A stretch of DNA of 5,567 nucleotides from an uncultured Bdellovibrionales bacterium (GCA_937980625.1 CALJPJ010000031.1:1-5567); one strand, 5' to 3'; shown: positions 1 through 5,385, numbered from the stretch's first letter. A program made the numbers and translations. Notes: a model not told the origin generated them from the sequence alone.

Positions 1-48
1 ACTAGTAATTGCTTTATCAATGGTTTAAATAACTTATAAATAAAATAT

Positions 49-80
49 TAAGCAGTAAGGTTAATAAGCCTTACTGCTTA
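49..80 (-). terminator. Rho-independent terminator after the exported-protein gene
   Basis: A perfect 12-bp inverted repeat (49-60 TAAGCAGTAAGG against 69-80 CCTTACTGCTTA) encloses an 8-nt loop. Read on the minus strand, the first stem bases are the TAA stop codon of the upstream gene (80-78). The hairpin is followed by a T-rich stretch (TTAATATTTTATTTAT, overlapping the stem end). The plus-strand side has no T-run, so it should terminate minus-strand transcripts only. It probably marks the 3' end of the exported-protein transcript, and possibly of the whole pal operon if there is read-through past smpB. Confidence 0.85.
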
Positions 81-629
81 CCTAATACGACAATACTCTT
101 GTTTAGATTGCCCATTGGGCCCAAAACTTGAGCTTACTCTATTCAAATAGATATTTTTTCCTAATATCCTTTCGTCATTAATATTATTATCCATTTTAAG
201 AATTAAAAAAGTACTATCAATATCATCATACGGCTCAACAATCCCTAAGTTGTTTAAGGTAATAGTTCCATCAACTTCAATCCAAGAATCAACTAACCGT
301 TTTTTGAAGTAAGTACTATATACATAAATTTGTTCATCAATAACTTCTAGCAAGACTCGCTCTCTGTACTCAAGCCAATATGTGCCATTCTCTTTTAACT
401 GTAGCTCTGCAGACACAGACAGCTCTCGCCCCTGATCATCTACACCAAAAGCTGTTATATCAATCGTATTTTTTAAACTATTAAAATTTAATGTTTTTAA
501 ATTTTTACAACTTCCCGTCACCTTAAAGTAATATGATGAAAACTTATCATTAACCTGTAATGCCAATAGTTGAGGACTATTAAAAGAAAGTACAATTGTT
601 ACCAGGAATAAACTTAAAACTAATTTCAT
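78..629 (-). CDS. Hypothetical exported protein, 183 aa
   Basis: I do not recognise this family. The N-terminus is a typical Sec signal peptide: MK, then a hydrophobic stretch at about residues 3-16, with possible cleavage near LLA (residues 21-23). There is no lipobox cysteine, so the product is probably periplasmic or secreted rather than lipid-anchored. The mature part, about 160 residues, is rich in alternating polar and hydrophobic residues (for example IDITAFGV 56-63, YWLEYRERVLLEVI 84-97, QIYVYSTYF 100-108), which suggests beta strands. Its only two cysteines lie near the two ends (C41, C180) and could form a disulfide that closes the domain; this is inference. The ATG at 629-627 has no good Shine-Dalgarno sequence. 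A 149-nt gap separates it from smpB, and I could not identify a convincing promoter there. It ends directly in a strong terminator. Confidence 0.75.
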   Translation of the reverse strand: MKLVLSLFLVTIVLSFNSPQLLALQVNDKFSSYYFKVTGSCKNLKTLNFNSLKNTIDITAFGVDDQGRELSVSAELQLKENGTYWLEYRERVLLEVIDEQIYVYSTYFKKRLVDSWIEVDGTITLNNLGIVEPYDDIDSTFLILKMDNNINDERILGKNIYLNRVSSSFGPNGQSKQEYCRIR

Positions 630-755
630 GTACTAATTATAAAATTTATTTATATTTTTAACCAGGCTAGTTTCTGCTATAGGTCTAGTGTACAAAGGTT
701 TGGCTATCAATAAAAAATAAGCCTAATGTCCAGATAAACTTTAGACTCTGTTATA

Positions 756-780
756 AAAAATTATACCTACTATAAATTTT
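756..780 (-). terminator. Weak A/T-only hairpin overlapping the smpB stop
   Basis: On the minus strand AAAATTTATA (780-771), loop GTAGG, and TATAATTTTT (765-756) can pair at 9 of 10 positions. The right arm doubles as a T-run. All pairs are A-T, so the stem would be unstable and the match could be chance in such A+T-rich DNA. If real, it is a leaky terminator between smpB and the exported-protein gene. Confidence 0.25.
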
Positions 781-1231
781 ATCTACTTCTTTTTAGCTGT
801 CTTTGAATATCACGTTTAGAGGCCTTTTCTTTGATATCTTGACGCTTATCGTACTGTTTTTTACCCTTTACTAAAGCAATCTCTAACTTTATACGGCCAC
901 CTTTAAAATAGATTTTTAGAGGAACACAACTATAACCTTTTTCACGCATACTTGCATAAATTTTGTCTAATTCATTTTTATGTAATAATAATTTTCTGTG
1001 ACGTTCAGGCTCGTGATTATTATAACTGCTCGCTTTAAATTCACTAATATGGGCTTTTTGCAAAAAAGCTTCATGACCTTTAAAGGCAATATAAGAGTCT
1101 TTGAGGTTACATGAGCCTGCCCGCAGAGACTTTACTTCACTCCCCTGTAAAGAAAGCCCTGCCTCAAAGGTTTCAACTATTGTGTAGTCAAAACGTGCTT
1201 TTTTATTATTTGAGATTATTTTAATACCCAT
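779..1231 (-). CDS. smpB: SsrA-binding protein SmpB (trans-translation)
   Basis: SmpB binds tmRNA and delivers it to ribosomes stalled on broken mRNAs. The tmRNA-SmpB complex tags the nascent peptide for degradation and frees the ribosome. The 150-aa length fits the family (about 145-160). Recognisable blocks are the N-terminal NNKKARFDYTI (8-18), GLSLQGSEVKSLR (25-37) and HISEF (61-65). These are followed by HEPERHRKLLLHKNEL (73-88) and the basic C-terminal tail GKKQYDKRQDIKEK (123-136), which enters the decoding centre and mRNA channel. The tail ends in the usual Lys/Arg-rich segment. The gene lies 43 nt after rsmA with no terminator between, so it is probably the last translation gene of the operon. 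The ATG at 1231-1229 has no clear Shine-Dalgarno sequence (upstream bases are AGTAAAATT). No tmRNA gene is visible nearby. Confidence 0.96.
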   Translation of the reverse strand: MGIKIISNNKKARFDYTIVETFEAGLSLQGSEVKSLRAGSCNLKDSYIAFKGHEAFLQKAHISEFKASSYNNHEPERHRKLLLHKNELDKIYASMREKGYSCVPLKIYFKGGRIKLEIALVKGKKQYDKRQDIKEKASKRDIQRQLKRSR

Positions 1232-1274
1232 AATTTTACTAATAACAGAATTAATGGCCTTCGCCTATATATTT

Positions 1275-2102
1275 TTAAACTCCAGCTAGCAAAGACTCGT
1301 AAAGCTTTATAAAGTCTTGAGGTGATACATTCTCAGCTCTAGCTTTTAAATCAATCTCTAAGCATTCAAGTTTACTTTCTACTTTTGGTTTATCCAAGCC
1401 TATCGATTTACCATAAGTCACAACCTTATTTAATAATAATTTTCTGCGATTTTGAAAACAATGCTTTACAAAGCTTAAATATTTTTTTCCCATAAATTTA
1501 GAATTCACTTTTAACTCAAATGCTAGCACACGACTTAAAATTTTAGGAGAAGGATGAAAGTCTCGCTGAGACAAGTCTGCTACTTTTTTTATATTCCATA
1601 TATTTTGAGCCAATACTGAAATAATTCCATAGCTTTTATTATTAGGACTTGCACTAATTCGTTGAGCGACCTCTTTTTGAAACATCAAAACCATTTTATT
1701 TATTGGATGTTGAAATGATGATAAGTTAATTACTAAAGGAGCTGAAATTTGATAAGGAAGGTTACTAATTAAAATTTGACAAGACTTATCTAGTGATGAC
1801 CAATCATATTTTAAGGCATCACCAGCAATAACTGATTCATCGTTATTTTGCCAAAATTCAATAATTTTTTTATCTATTTCAAGTAGCGTAATTTTTTTAG
1901 TTTGGGCCCTTATCCTCATAGTTAGGGCGCCAAGACCAGGGCCAATCTCAATAACCTCTTGGTCTGTAATTTCAAAATGATTTACAATTTTATTTATAAC
2001 ACCTTCATTAATTAAAAAGTTTTGACCAAAAGATTTTTGAGCTGAAATGCCCAGCTCTGACATGAGAGTTTTTATTCGCTCTAACTCTGATATTTCAGAC
2101 AT
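1275..2102 (-). CDS. rsmA: 16S rRNA (adenine1518-N6/adenine1519-N6)-dimethyltransferase RsmA (KsgA)
   Basis: RsmA uses S-adenosylmethionine to dimethylate the two adjacent adenines in the 3'-terminal helix of 16S rRNA, a late 30S assembly checkpoint. Numbered from the chosen start (275 aa; E. coli KsgA is 273), the motifs run in family order. They are FGQNFL (25-30), SAM motif I EIGPGLGALT (52-61), acidic motif LLEID (73-77), GDAL (94-97) and catalytic NLPY (114-117). Then come FHPSPKI (182-188), FQNRRKLLLN (216-225) and the C-terminal RAENVSPQDFIKLYE (255-269). The frame stays open to an upstream ATG at 2159. I prefer the ATG at 2102-2100: GGTGA (2112-2108) sits 5 nt upstream, the length matches the family, and the longer version would add 19 non-conserved residues lying inside tsaD. 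The start overlaps the tsaD stop by 8 nt (ATGTCTGA), which suggests translational coupling. Confidence 0.96.
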   Translation of the reverse strand: MSEISELERIKTLMSELGISAQKSFGQNFLINEGVINKIVNHFEITDQEVIEIGPGLGALTMRIRAQTKKITLLEIDKKIIEFWQNNDESVIAGDALKYDWSSLDKSCQILISNLPYQISAPLVINLSSFQHPINKMVLMFQKEVAQRISASPNNKSYGIISVLAQNIWNIKKVADLSQRDFHPSPKILSRVLAFELKVNSKFMGKKYLSFVKHCFQNRRKLLLNKVVTYGKSIGLDKPKVESKLECLEIDLKARAENVSPQDFIKLYESLLAGV

Positions 2103-3141
2103 GAAAATCACCAGGGTATACTTTGGGACTAGGTGCAAGGCTTTGCTCTGAAAACTCACCTAAATTCAAACGCTGTACTCCAGCATAGCCTATCATTGCT
2201 GCATTATCAGTACAGTATCTAATTGGCGGCACAGCCAAAGTTAAGTTATTTTGACTGGCCCACTCTTCAGCTCTATTTCTAAGCCTAGAATTTGCACTTA
2301 CGCCTCCAGTCAGTACAACACCGCTAATTGCCCCTACTTGATTTACAGCTAAATTTAGTTTCGCTATTAACACATCAACAATAGCCTCCTGATAACTCGC
2401 GCATAAATGCACACATTCACTTTTTATTTCTGCAATCGATAATTTTTCAATTTGTCTTTTGGCAGCGGCTTTAAGACCTGAAAAGCTCATATTAATAGTT
2501 TTGTCTTTGATCATTGGGCGTGGGTAATTATATTTTTTTATGTCACCTTCTTTAGCCATTTTATCTACGATAGCCCCACCTGGAAAGCCTAAGCCTACCA
2601 TTTTGGCAAACTTGTCAAATGCTTCACCGGCGGCATCATCAATAGTTTTACCTAAAATTTGGTACTCACCAAAACCTTTAACTAAATAGATTTGTGAGTG
2701 CCCTCCACTTACCGCTAATGCAACATAGGGGTAATTAAAACCAGAGGGTGGTTTGTAACGATCATCACATAAAAATGGAGCTAATAAGTGCCCTTCAAGA
2801 TGATTAATACCAATATAAGGAATGTTTTTAGCAAGCGCTAAAGTTTTAGCAGTAATAACACCAACTAATAATGAGCCCATTAAACCAGGCCGGTTTGTAA
2901 CAGCAATACCAGGAATATCTGACCACTCTAAGTTAGCTTTTTGTAAACAAGATTCGATAAGTGGTAATAATTGTATGCTGTGATTACGTCCTGCAATTTC
3001 TGGAACTATTCCACCATAGTCCTTATGGTATAAGTCTTGGTTAGCGCTGCTTTGAGCTAAAACAAAACCATCACTCTTAACTATAGCTATTGATGTGTCG
3101 TCACAGCTGGTTTCAATAGATAAAACTTTATCAAACTTCAT
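2095..3141 (-). CDS. tsaD: tRNA N6-adenosine threonylcarbamoyltransferase TsaD
   Basis: TsaD transfers the threonylcarbamoyl group from threonylcarbamoyl-AMP to A37 of ANN-decoding tRNAs (t6A). In bacteria it works with TsaB and TsaE, and TsaC/Sua5 makes the intermediate; none of those partners is in this window. The 348-aa length is normal. Family features visible are the N-terminal SIETSCDDTSIAIV (8-21), metal-binding NHLEGH with H114 and H118, and nucleotide-binding AVSGGHSQ (143-150). Further on are DDAAGEAFDKFAKMVGLGFPGG (168-189), SFSGLK (219-224), TGGVSANSRLR (278-288) and the third metal ligand D312 in CTDNAAMIGYAG. The usual GPGLxG segment reads RPGLMG here (84-89), a small departure from the common form. 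The gene starts 22 nt after the cpoB-like stop and overlaps the rsmA start by 8 nt. Its upstream sequence contains only weak ribosome-binding matches. Confidence 0.97.
   Translation of the reverse strand: MKFDKVLSIETSCDDTSIAIVKSDGFVLAQSSANQDLYHKDYGGIVPEIAGRNHSIQLLPLIESCLQKANLEWSDIPGIAVTNRPGLMGSLLVGVITAKTLALAKNIPYIGINHLEGHLLAPFLCDDRYKPPSGFNYPYVALAVSGGHSQIYLVKGFGEYQILGKTIDDAAGEAFDKFAKMVGLGFPGGAIVDKMAKEGDIKKYNYPRPMIKDKTINMSFSGLKAAAKRQIEKLSIAEIKSECVHLCASYQEAIVDVLIAKLNLAVNQVGAISGVVLTGGVSANSRLRNRAEEWASQNNLTLAVPPIRYCTDNAAMIGYAGVQRLNLGEFSEQSLAPSPKVYPGDFHV
2108..2112 (-). promoter_or_regulatory. Ribosome binding site deciding the rsmA start
   Basis: On the minus strand GGTGA lies 5 nt before the ATG at 2102-2100, inside the last codons of tsaD. 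It supports the short RsmA start over the ATG at 2159, for which no comparable site was noted. Confidence 0.6.
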
Positions 3142-3163
3142 AGCCCGTAGGTTTCGCCTAATT

Positions 3164-3898
3164 TTACAACTGTTTCAAGCGAAATTTTGATTTTTTAGCC
3201 GCTTTTGATCTTGGGTACTTAGATACAGCTTCTTGATAAAAAACCTTAGCCTCAGACTTCATATCTAACTCTTGAAAGCAAACACCAATTTTATAGGTGG
3301 CCTCAGCGTAATCTTTTCCATTTGGGTACTGTTCACGATATAATTGATATTCAGCAATAGCTTTTTGCCAGTTTTTTTGTTTAAAGTAAGCTTCACCTCT
3401 ACCAAAAGCATTCAGTTTAGTGGTTTGAATATTAGTATTATTTACTGTAGCTGAGTTGCTATTTACAGAGCCAATCTTTGCCTCTAAATTAGCTAAAGCC
3501 ATTTCATAGTTTTTTAATTTTTGATCAATATTAATGGAATTCATATTCAAATTATTTTGAGACACTTGCTGTTCAATTGCTTCAATTCGTCCACTTAGTT
3601 CTCTCATTTGCATATTAATTTCTTGCATATTAATTTGCATACGAGCTAATTGCTGATTTGGAACCGTAGATGTAGTAACAGCTGGCACAGTAACTACATT
3701 TTGCGACCCCTGAACTTCAGTCTGCTGGACAGTACTGGGTACGTTATACCCTCCTGGGTTATAAGCCTGAGTCTTTTCTGTTGTTTTGATTTGTCCGTAA
3801 CCTGGGCGATTATAGCCAATGTCTTTTCTTGTCCGCAAGCAAGAAGTTAACATTAATACACATAAAAATAATACGACTACTCTAATCAACTGGACCAT
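3164..3898 (-). CDS. cpoB: CpoB/YbgF-like Tol-Pal system protein, predicted lipoprotein
   Basis: CpoB (YbgF) links the Tol-Pal machine with septal peptidoglycan synthesis at the outer membrane during cell constriction. The 244-aa product shows the family's layout. After the signal peptide comes a low-complexity Thr/Gln/Val linker (about 35-83), then a coiled coil rich in Met, Gln, Ile and Leu (about 84-143), then a C-terminal TPR region (about 162-241). The TPR region carries AYFKQKNWQKAIAEYQLYREQYP (170-192) and AKVFYQEAVSKYP (217-229). The signal peptide ends in LTSC (17-20), a lipobox, so the protein should be lipid-anchored, whereas E. coli CpoB is soluble in the periplasm. The position next to pal supports the assignment. 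The ATG at 3898 touches an AGGAG directly, which is too close. A TTG at 3889-3887 (codon 4), 9 nt from that AGGAG, is a credible alternative start and gives MIRVVVLFLCVLMLTSC. Either start overlaps the preceding gene. Confidence 0.87.
   Translation of the reverse strand: MVQLIRVVVLFLCVLMLTSCLRTRKDIGYNRPGYGQIKTTEKTQAYNPGGYNVPSTVQQTEVQGSQNVVTVPAVTTSTVPNQQLARMQINMQEINMQMRELSGRIEAIEQQVSQNNLNMNSINIDQKLKNYEMALANLEAKIGSVNSNSATVNNTNIQTTKLNAFGRGEAYFKQKNWQKAIAEYQLYREQYPNGKDYAEATYKIGVCFQELDMKSEAKVFYQEAVSKYPRSKAAKKSKFRLKQL
3607..3637 (-). repeat. Two 14-bp direct repeats, 15-bp period, in the cpoB coiled coil
   Basis: TTGCATATTAATTT occurs at 3608-3621 and again at 3623-3636 on the plus strand. In the protein this gives INMQ twice (residues 89-92 and 94-97) within the coiled-coil segment. 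It looks like an in-frame 5-codon duplication. Confidence 0.7.
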
Positions 3899-4187
3899 CT
3901 CCTGATTTAAATTTTTGAACTCTTGAACTGTTCTCAGCTCTTTCAGAGTACCTTCTAGACTTTACAAATAAATCTTTAGCTACAATATTATCATTGTCTT
4001 CATATGCTTTTTTGGCTTTTTTAAAGGCAATATCAGCCTTGTAGTACCAGCCATTTGCTAAACTTTCTGCTCCAGCACTTTTAGCTTTTCTTAAAGCCAC
4101 CTGTGACAAGGCATACTCCTTTATAGGTTTAGGCCCAGCACAAGCACTTAACATCAATAAAAAACTAATAACAATAAAATACTTAAT
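3882..4187 (-). CDS. Small DUF4398-type outer-membrane lipoprotein, probable ATT start
   Basis: This small lipoprotein resembles the DUF4398 family that I know from genomes where it lies beside pal and cpoB; its biochemical role is not established. The mature part is helical and charged: EYALSQVALRKAKSAGAESLANGWYYKADIAFKKAKKAYEDNDNIVAKDLFVKSRRYSERAENS in the full product, following the DUF4398 pattern of Ala-rich paired helices with an A-x-x-x-Y repeat feel. Starting at the first conventional codons (TTG 4157-4155, ATG 4154-4152) would leave only five or four residues before the lipobox cysteine (LSAC), too short for export. Extending in frame to ATT at 4187-4185 gives MKYFIVISFLLMLSAC, a textbook lipoprotein signal, and a 101-aa protein. 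GTGAG (4198-4194) sits 6 nt upstream of that ATT. No ATG, GTG or TTG lies between this point and the upstream in-frame stop. The start is 2 nt past the pal stop, so translation may be coupled to pal. Confidence 0.82.
   Translation of the reverse strand: MKYFIVISFLLMLSACAGPKPIKEYALSQVALRKAKSAGAESLANGWYYKADIAFKKAKKAYEDNDNIVAKDLFVKSRRYSERAENSSRVQKFKSGDGPVD
3899..3903 (-). promoter_or_regulatory. Ribosome binding site of the cpoB-like gene
   Basis: On the minus strand AGGAG abuts the ATG at 3898-3896 with no spacer, but lies 9 nt before the in-frame TTG at 3889-3887. Spacing therefore favours the TTG start, which removes three residues and leaves the signal peptide intact. Confidence 0.55.
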
Positions 4188-4189
4188 AC

Positions 4190-4732
4190 TTATCTCACTG
4201 GTACAAAGTTAGCTCTTCTATTTTTACTTAATGATGCCTCTTCATCGCCCATTTCAATTAATTTTTCTTTACCATAACTAATAATGGTTAGTTGATTTGG
4301 GTTAATACCAAGAGTTATTAGAAAGTTCTTTACAGTTTGTGCACGTCTTTCACCAAGAGCTAAATTATACTCGGTGGAACCTCTTTGATCACAGTGCCCT
4401 TCTATTAAAAGTGTTATGCCCGGGTTGGCTCGTAACCAATCAGCATTCCCTTGAAGCTTCATTTGGTTAACCTCACTAAGTCTTGTTGAATCATAACCAA
4501 AGTTAATTGAAACTAAACCTGGAATATCGCCAGTATCACTACCTCCAGAGTTTAACTCCATAGCCCCGGTTGTTTCAATGCCAGACACTTGTTCTCCATC
4601 CACTCCAGTAACGACAGAGTCATCAATTGAGGGAACTCCTTCATTCTTTTTTTTACTTCCACAAGAAACCGTAAAAGCTAAACCTAAAACACAAGCTAAT
4701 GATAATGAAATTTTTAATACTTTTGTAAACAT
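4190..4732 (-). CDS. pal: Peptidoglycan-associated lipoprotein Pal
   Basis: Pal anchors the outer membrane to peptidoglycan and is moved to division sites by the Tol system. The 180-aa product has a lipoprotein signal peptide ending in TVSC (21-24), then a flexible acidic, Gly/Ser-rich linker (about 30-72), then an OmpA-like domain (about 73-180). The domain shows SINFGYDS (75-82), EGHCDQRGSTEYNLALGERRAQTVKNFL (111-138, here described as one conserved block), ISYGKEKL (151-158) and NRRANFV (171-177). D115 and R130 stand 15 residues apart, the spacing of the Asp/Arg pair that binds diaminopimelate in OmpA-like domains. AAGGAG (4746-4741) is 8 nt before the ATG. A good promoter lies just upstream, so pal is the first gene of its transcript and there is no tolB in front of it. 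The stop is followed within 2 nt by the probable ATT start of the next lipoprotein gene. Confidence 0.96.
   Translation of the reverse strand: MFTKVLKISLSLACVLGLAFTVSCGSKKKNEGVPSIDDSVVTGVDGEQVSGIETTGAMELNSGGSDTGDIPGLVSINFGYDSTRLSEVNQMKLQGNADWLRANPGITLLIEGHCDQRGSTEYNLALGERRAQTVKNFLITLGINPNQLTIISYGKEKLIEMGDEEASLSKNRRANFVPVR
4194..4198 (-). promoter_or_regulatory. Candidate ribosome binding site for the ATT-start lipoprotein
   Basis: On the minus strand GTGAG, within the last pal codons, ends 6 nt before ATT 4187-4185. It matches part of the GGTGA side of the anti-Shine-Dalgarno complement. It is not decisive, but the spacing is right. Confidence 0.4.
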
Positions 4733-4740
4733 ACGAGACT

Positions 4741-4746
4741 CTCCTT
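4741..4746 (-). promoter_or_regulatory. Strong ribosome binding site of pal
   Basis: On the minus strand AAGGAG is separated by 8 nt from the pal ATG at 4732-4730. It is the best Shine-Dalgarno match in the window, consistent with high expression of Pal. Confidence 0.8.
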
Positions 4747-4758
4747 TATAACAATAAC

Positions 4759-4786
4759 ATTTTAGAATAACTCACCTTTTTGTCAA
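4759..4786 (-). promoter_or_regulatory. Sigma-70-type promoter of the pal operon
   Basis: A perfect -35 TTGACA (4786-4781) and a -10 TAAAAT (4764-4759, 5 of 6) are separated by 16 bp. Transcription would start near 4752, leaving a short leader of roughly 20 nt with the AAGGAG site. It should drive pal and probably the whole minus-strand set down to smpB, since no terminator or second clear promoter interrupts that stretch. Confidence 0.72.
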
Positions 4787-4798
4787 CACTCGGTTGCC

Positions 4799-4827
4799 TT
4801 GACTTTTGTCTCGACAAATCAGATCAT
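4799..4827 (+). promoter_or_regulatory. Possible promoter of the divergent unknown gene
   Basis: TTGACT (4799-4804, 5 of 6) is followed after 17 bp by GATCAT (4822-4827, 4 of 6). Transcription would begin near 4834, about 45 nt before the chosen start codon. The -10 is poor, so this is tentative. The -35 is 12 bp from the pal -35 on the other strand. Confidence 0.4.
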
Positions 4828-4867
4828 AAACTATGGCATGGTGCTCCCATGTCAATACACTGTAAAA

Positions 4868-4872
4868 AAGGA
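4868..4872 (+). promoter_or_regulatory. Ribosome binding site deciding the start at 4879
   Basis: AAGGA lies 6 nt before the ATG at 4879. The alternative in-frame starts, ATG 4849 and TTG 4780, have no comparable site, and TTG 4780 overlaps the pal promoter. Confidence 0.7.
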
Positions 4873-4878
4873 CCCATT

Positions 4879-5385
4879 ATGGAAATGATGAATTGGATTA
4901 AGGACCTAGTACTTTCTGAGCAAAAAATGGAAGAAGATGGGGTTGTTGATTTTTCTGGTGATTTTGGCTTCAGCTCTAATTTAAAGGCAGAAAGCCTCGA
5001 TTTTATCCAAGAAATTAAAACATCATTTATTGAAACAGCTTCTGTATTTAATCAACTCAAAAGTGGAAGTGACGGAACTGTTAAAATTTACGGCATTTCA
5101 GGCACTGAAGCTGATTTTATGTTATTTAGAAACGGTTATAAGCTAATATTTTCAATTAAAGAGCCTGGCACTATGTCTATTCGCTTTCACAATATTGGCC
5201 TGCTCGTACCTCAAGCAAATACTACACATGATGAAAACTCAGCTAATAACGCAAATGAAGCCTTAATTATTGCTACAAAAGGACCTTTTGGTGAACTTAG
5301 CTGGAAATACCAAGGCCAAGAAGTTAAAGTTACTCACTTAGTAAAATACTACTTTACTAGGTTTATTAAAGAAAGTACTCGTTAA
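4879..5385 (+). CDS. Hypothetical protein, 168 aa, divergent from pal
   Basis: I do not recognise this family. From the chosen ATG the product is 168 aa, with no signal peptide, membrane segment or lipobox, so it is probably cytoplasmic. The N-terminal part (about 1-62) looks helical and acidic (MNWIKDLVLSEQKMEED, then SLDFIQEIKTSFIETASVFNQL). The middle (about 67-112) looks like a run of beta strands (TVKIYGIS, DFMLFRNGYKLIFSI, MSIRFHNIGLLV). A polar Asn/Ala-rich loop follows (113-128), then strands and a C-terminal helix (VTHLVKYYFTRFIKE 151-165). The start is supported by AAGGA 6 nt upstream. The reading frame is open back to a TTG at 4780, but that stretch holds the promoter region. Codon use looks like the neighbours', with no sign of transfer. 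Its stop overlaps the stop of the converging gene. Function cannot be inferred beyond possible co-regulation with pal. Confidence 0.82.
   Translation: MEMMNWIKDLVLSEQKMEEDGVVDFSGDFGFSSNLKAESLDFIQEIKTSFIETASVFNQLKSGSDGTVKIYGISGTEADFMLFRNGYKLIFSIKEPGTMSIRFHNIGLLVPQANTTHDENSANNANEALIIATKGPFGELSWKYQGQEVKVTHLVKYYFTRFIKESTR

Noticed and set aside
630..778. Possible tmRNA gene or promoter in the gap beside smpB
   Set aside because: The gap is only 149 nt, too short for tmRNA, with no tRNA-like ends. A TTGATA (710-705) exists, but the hexamer 17 bp on (TAGACC) is a poor -10.
1232..1274. Possible terminator or promoter between rsmA and smpB
   Set aside because: No hairpin with T-run and no recognisable -35/-10 pair in 43 nt, so read-through is the simpler reading.
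2103..2159. Longer RsmA with 19 extra N-terminal residues
   Set aside because: The extension lies wholly inside tsaD, is not family-like, and the ATG at 2102 has GGTGA at 5 nt and yields the usual 275-aa length.
3650..3850. 66-codon open frame on the plus strand
   Set aside because: It is entirely antisense to the low-complexity linker and signal region of the cpoB-like gene, has no ribosome binding site and no family-like features.
4837..4851. CATGG-TGCTC-CCATG inverted repeat in the leader of the divergent gene
   Set aside because: A 5-bp stem with a 5-nt loop is easily found by chance; there is no second copy or known operator match.
4780..4878. N-terminal extension of the divergent gene to TTG 4780 or ATG 4849
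   Set aside because: The TTG overlaps the pal -35 box and the stretch holds the putative promoter. AAGGA points to ATG 4879. ATG 4849 cannot be fully excluded but lacks a comparable site.
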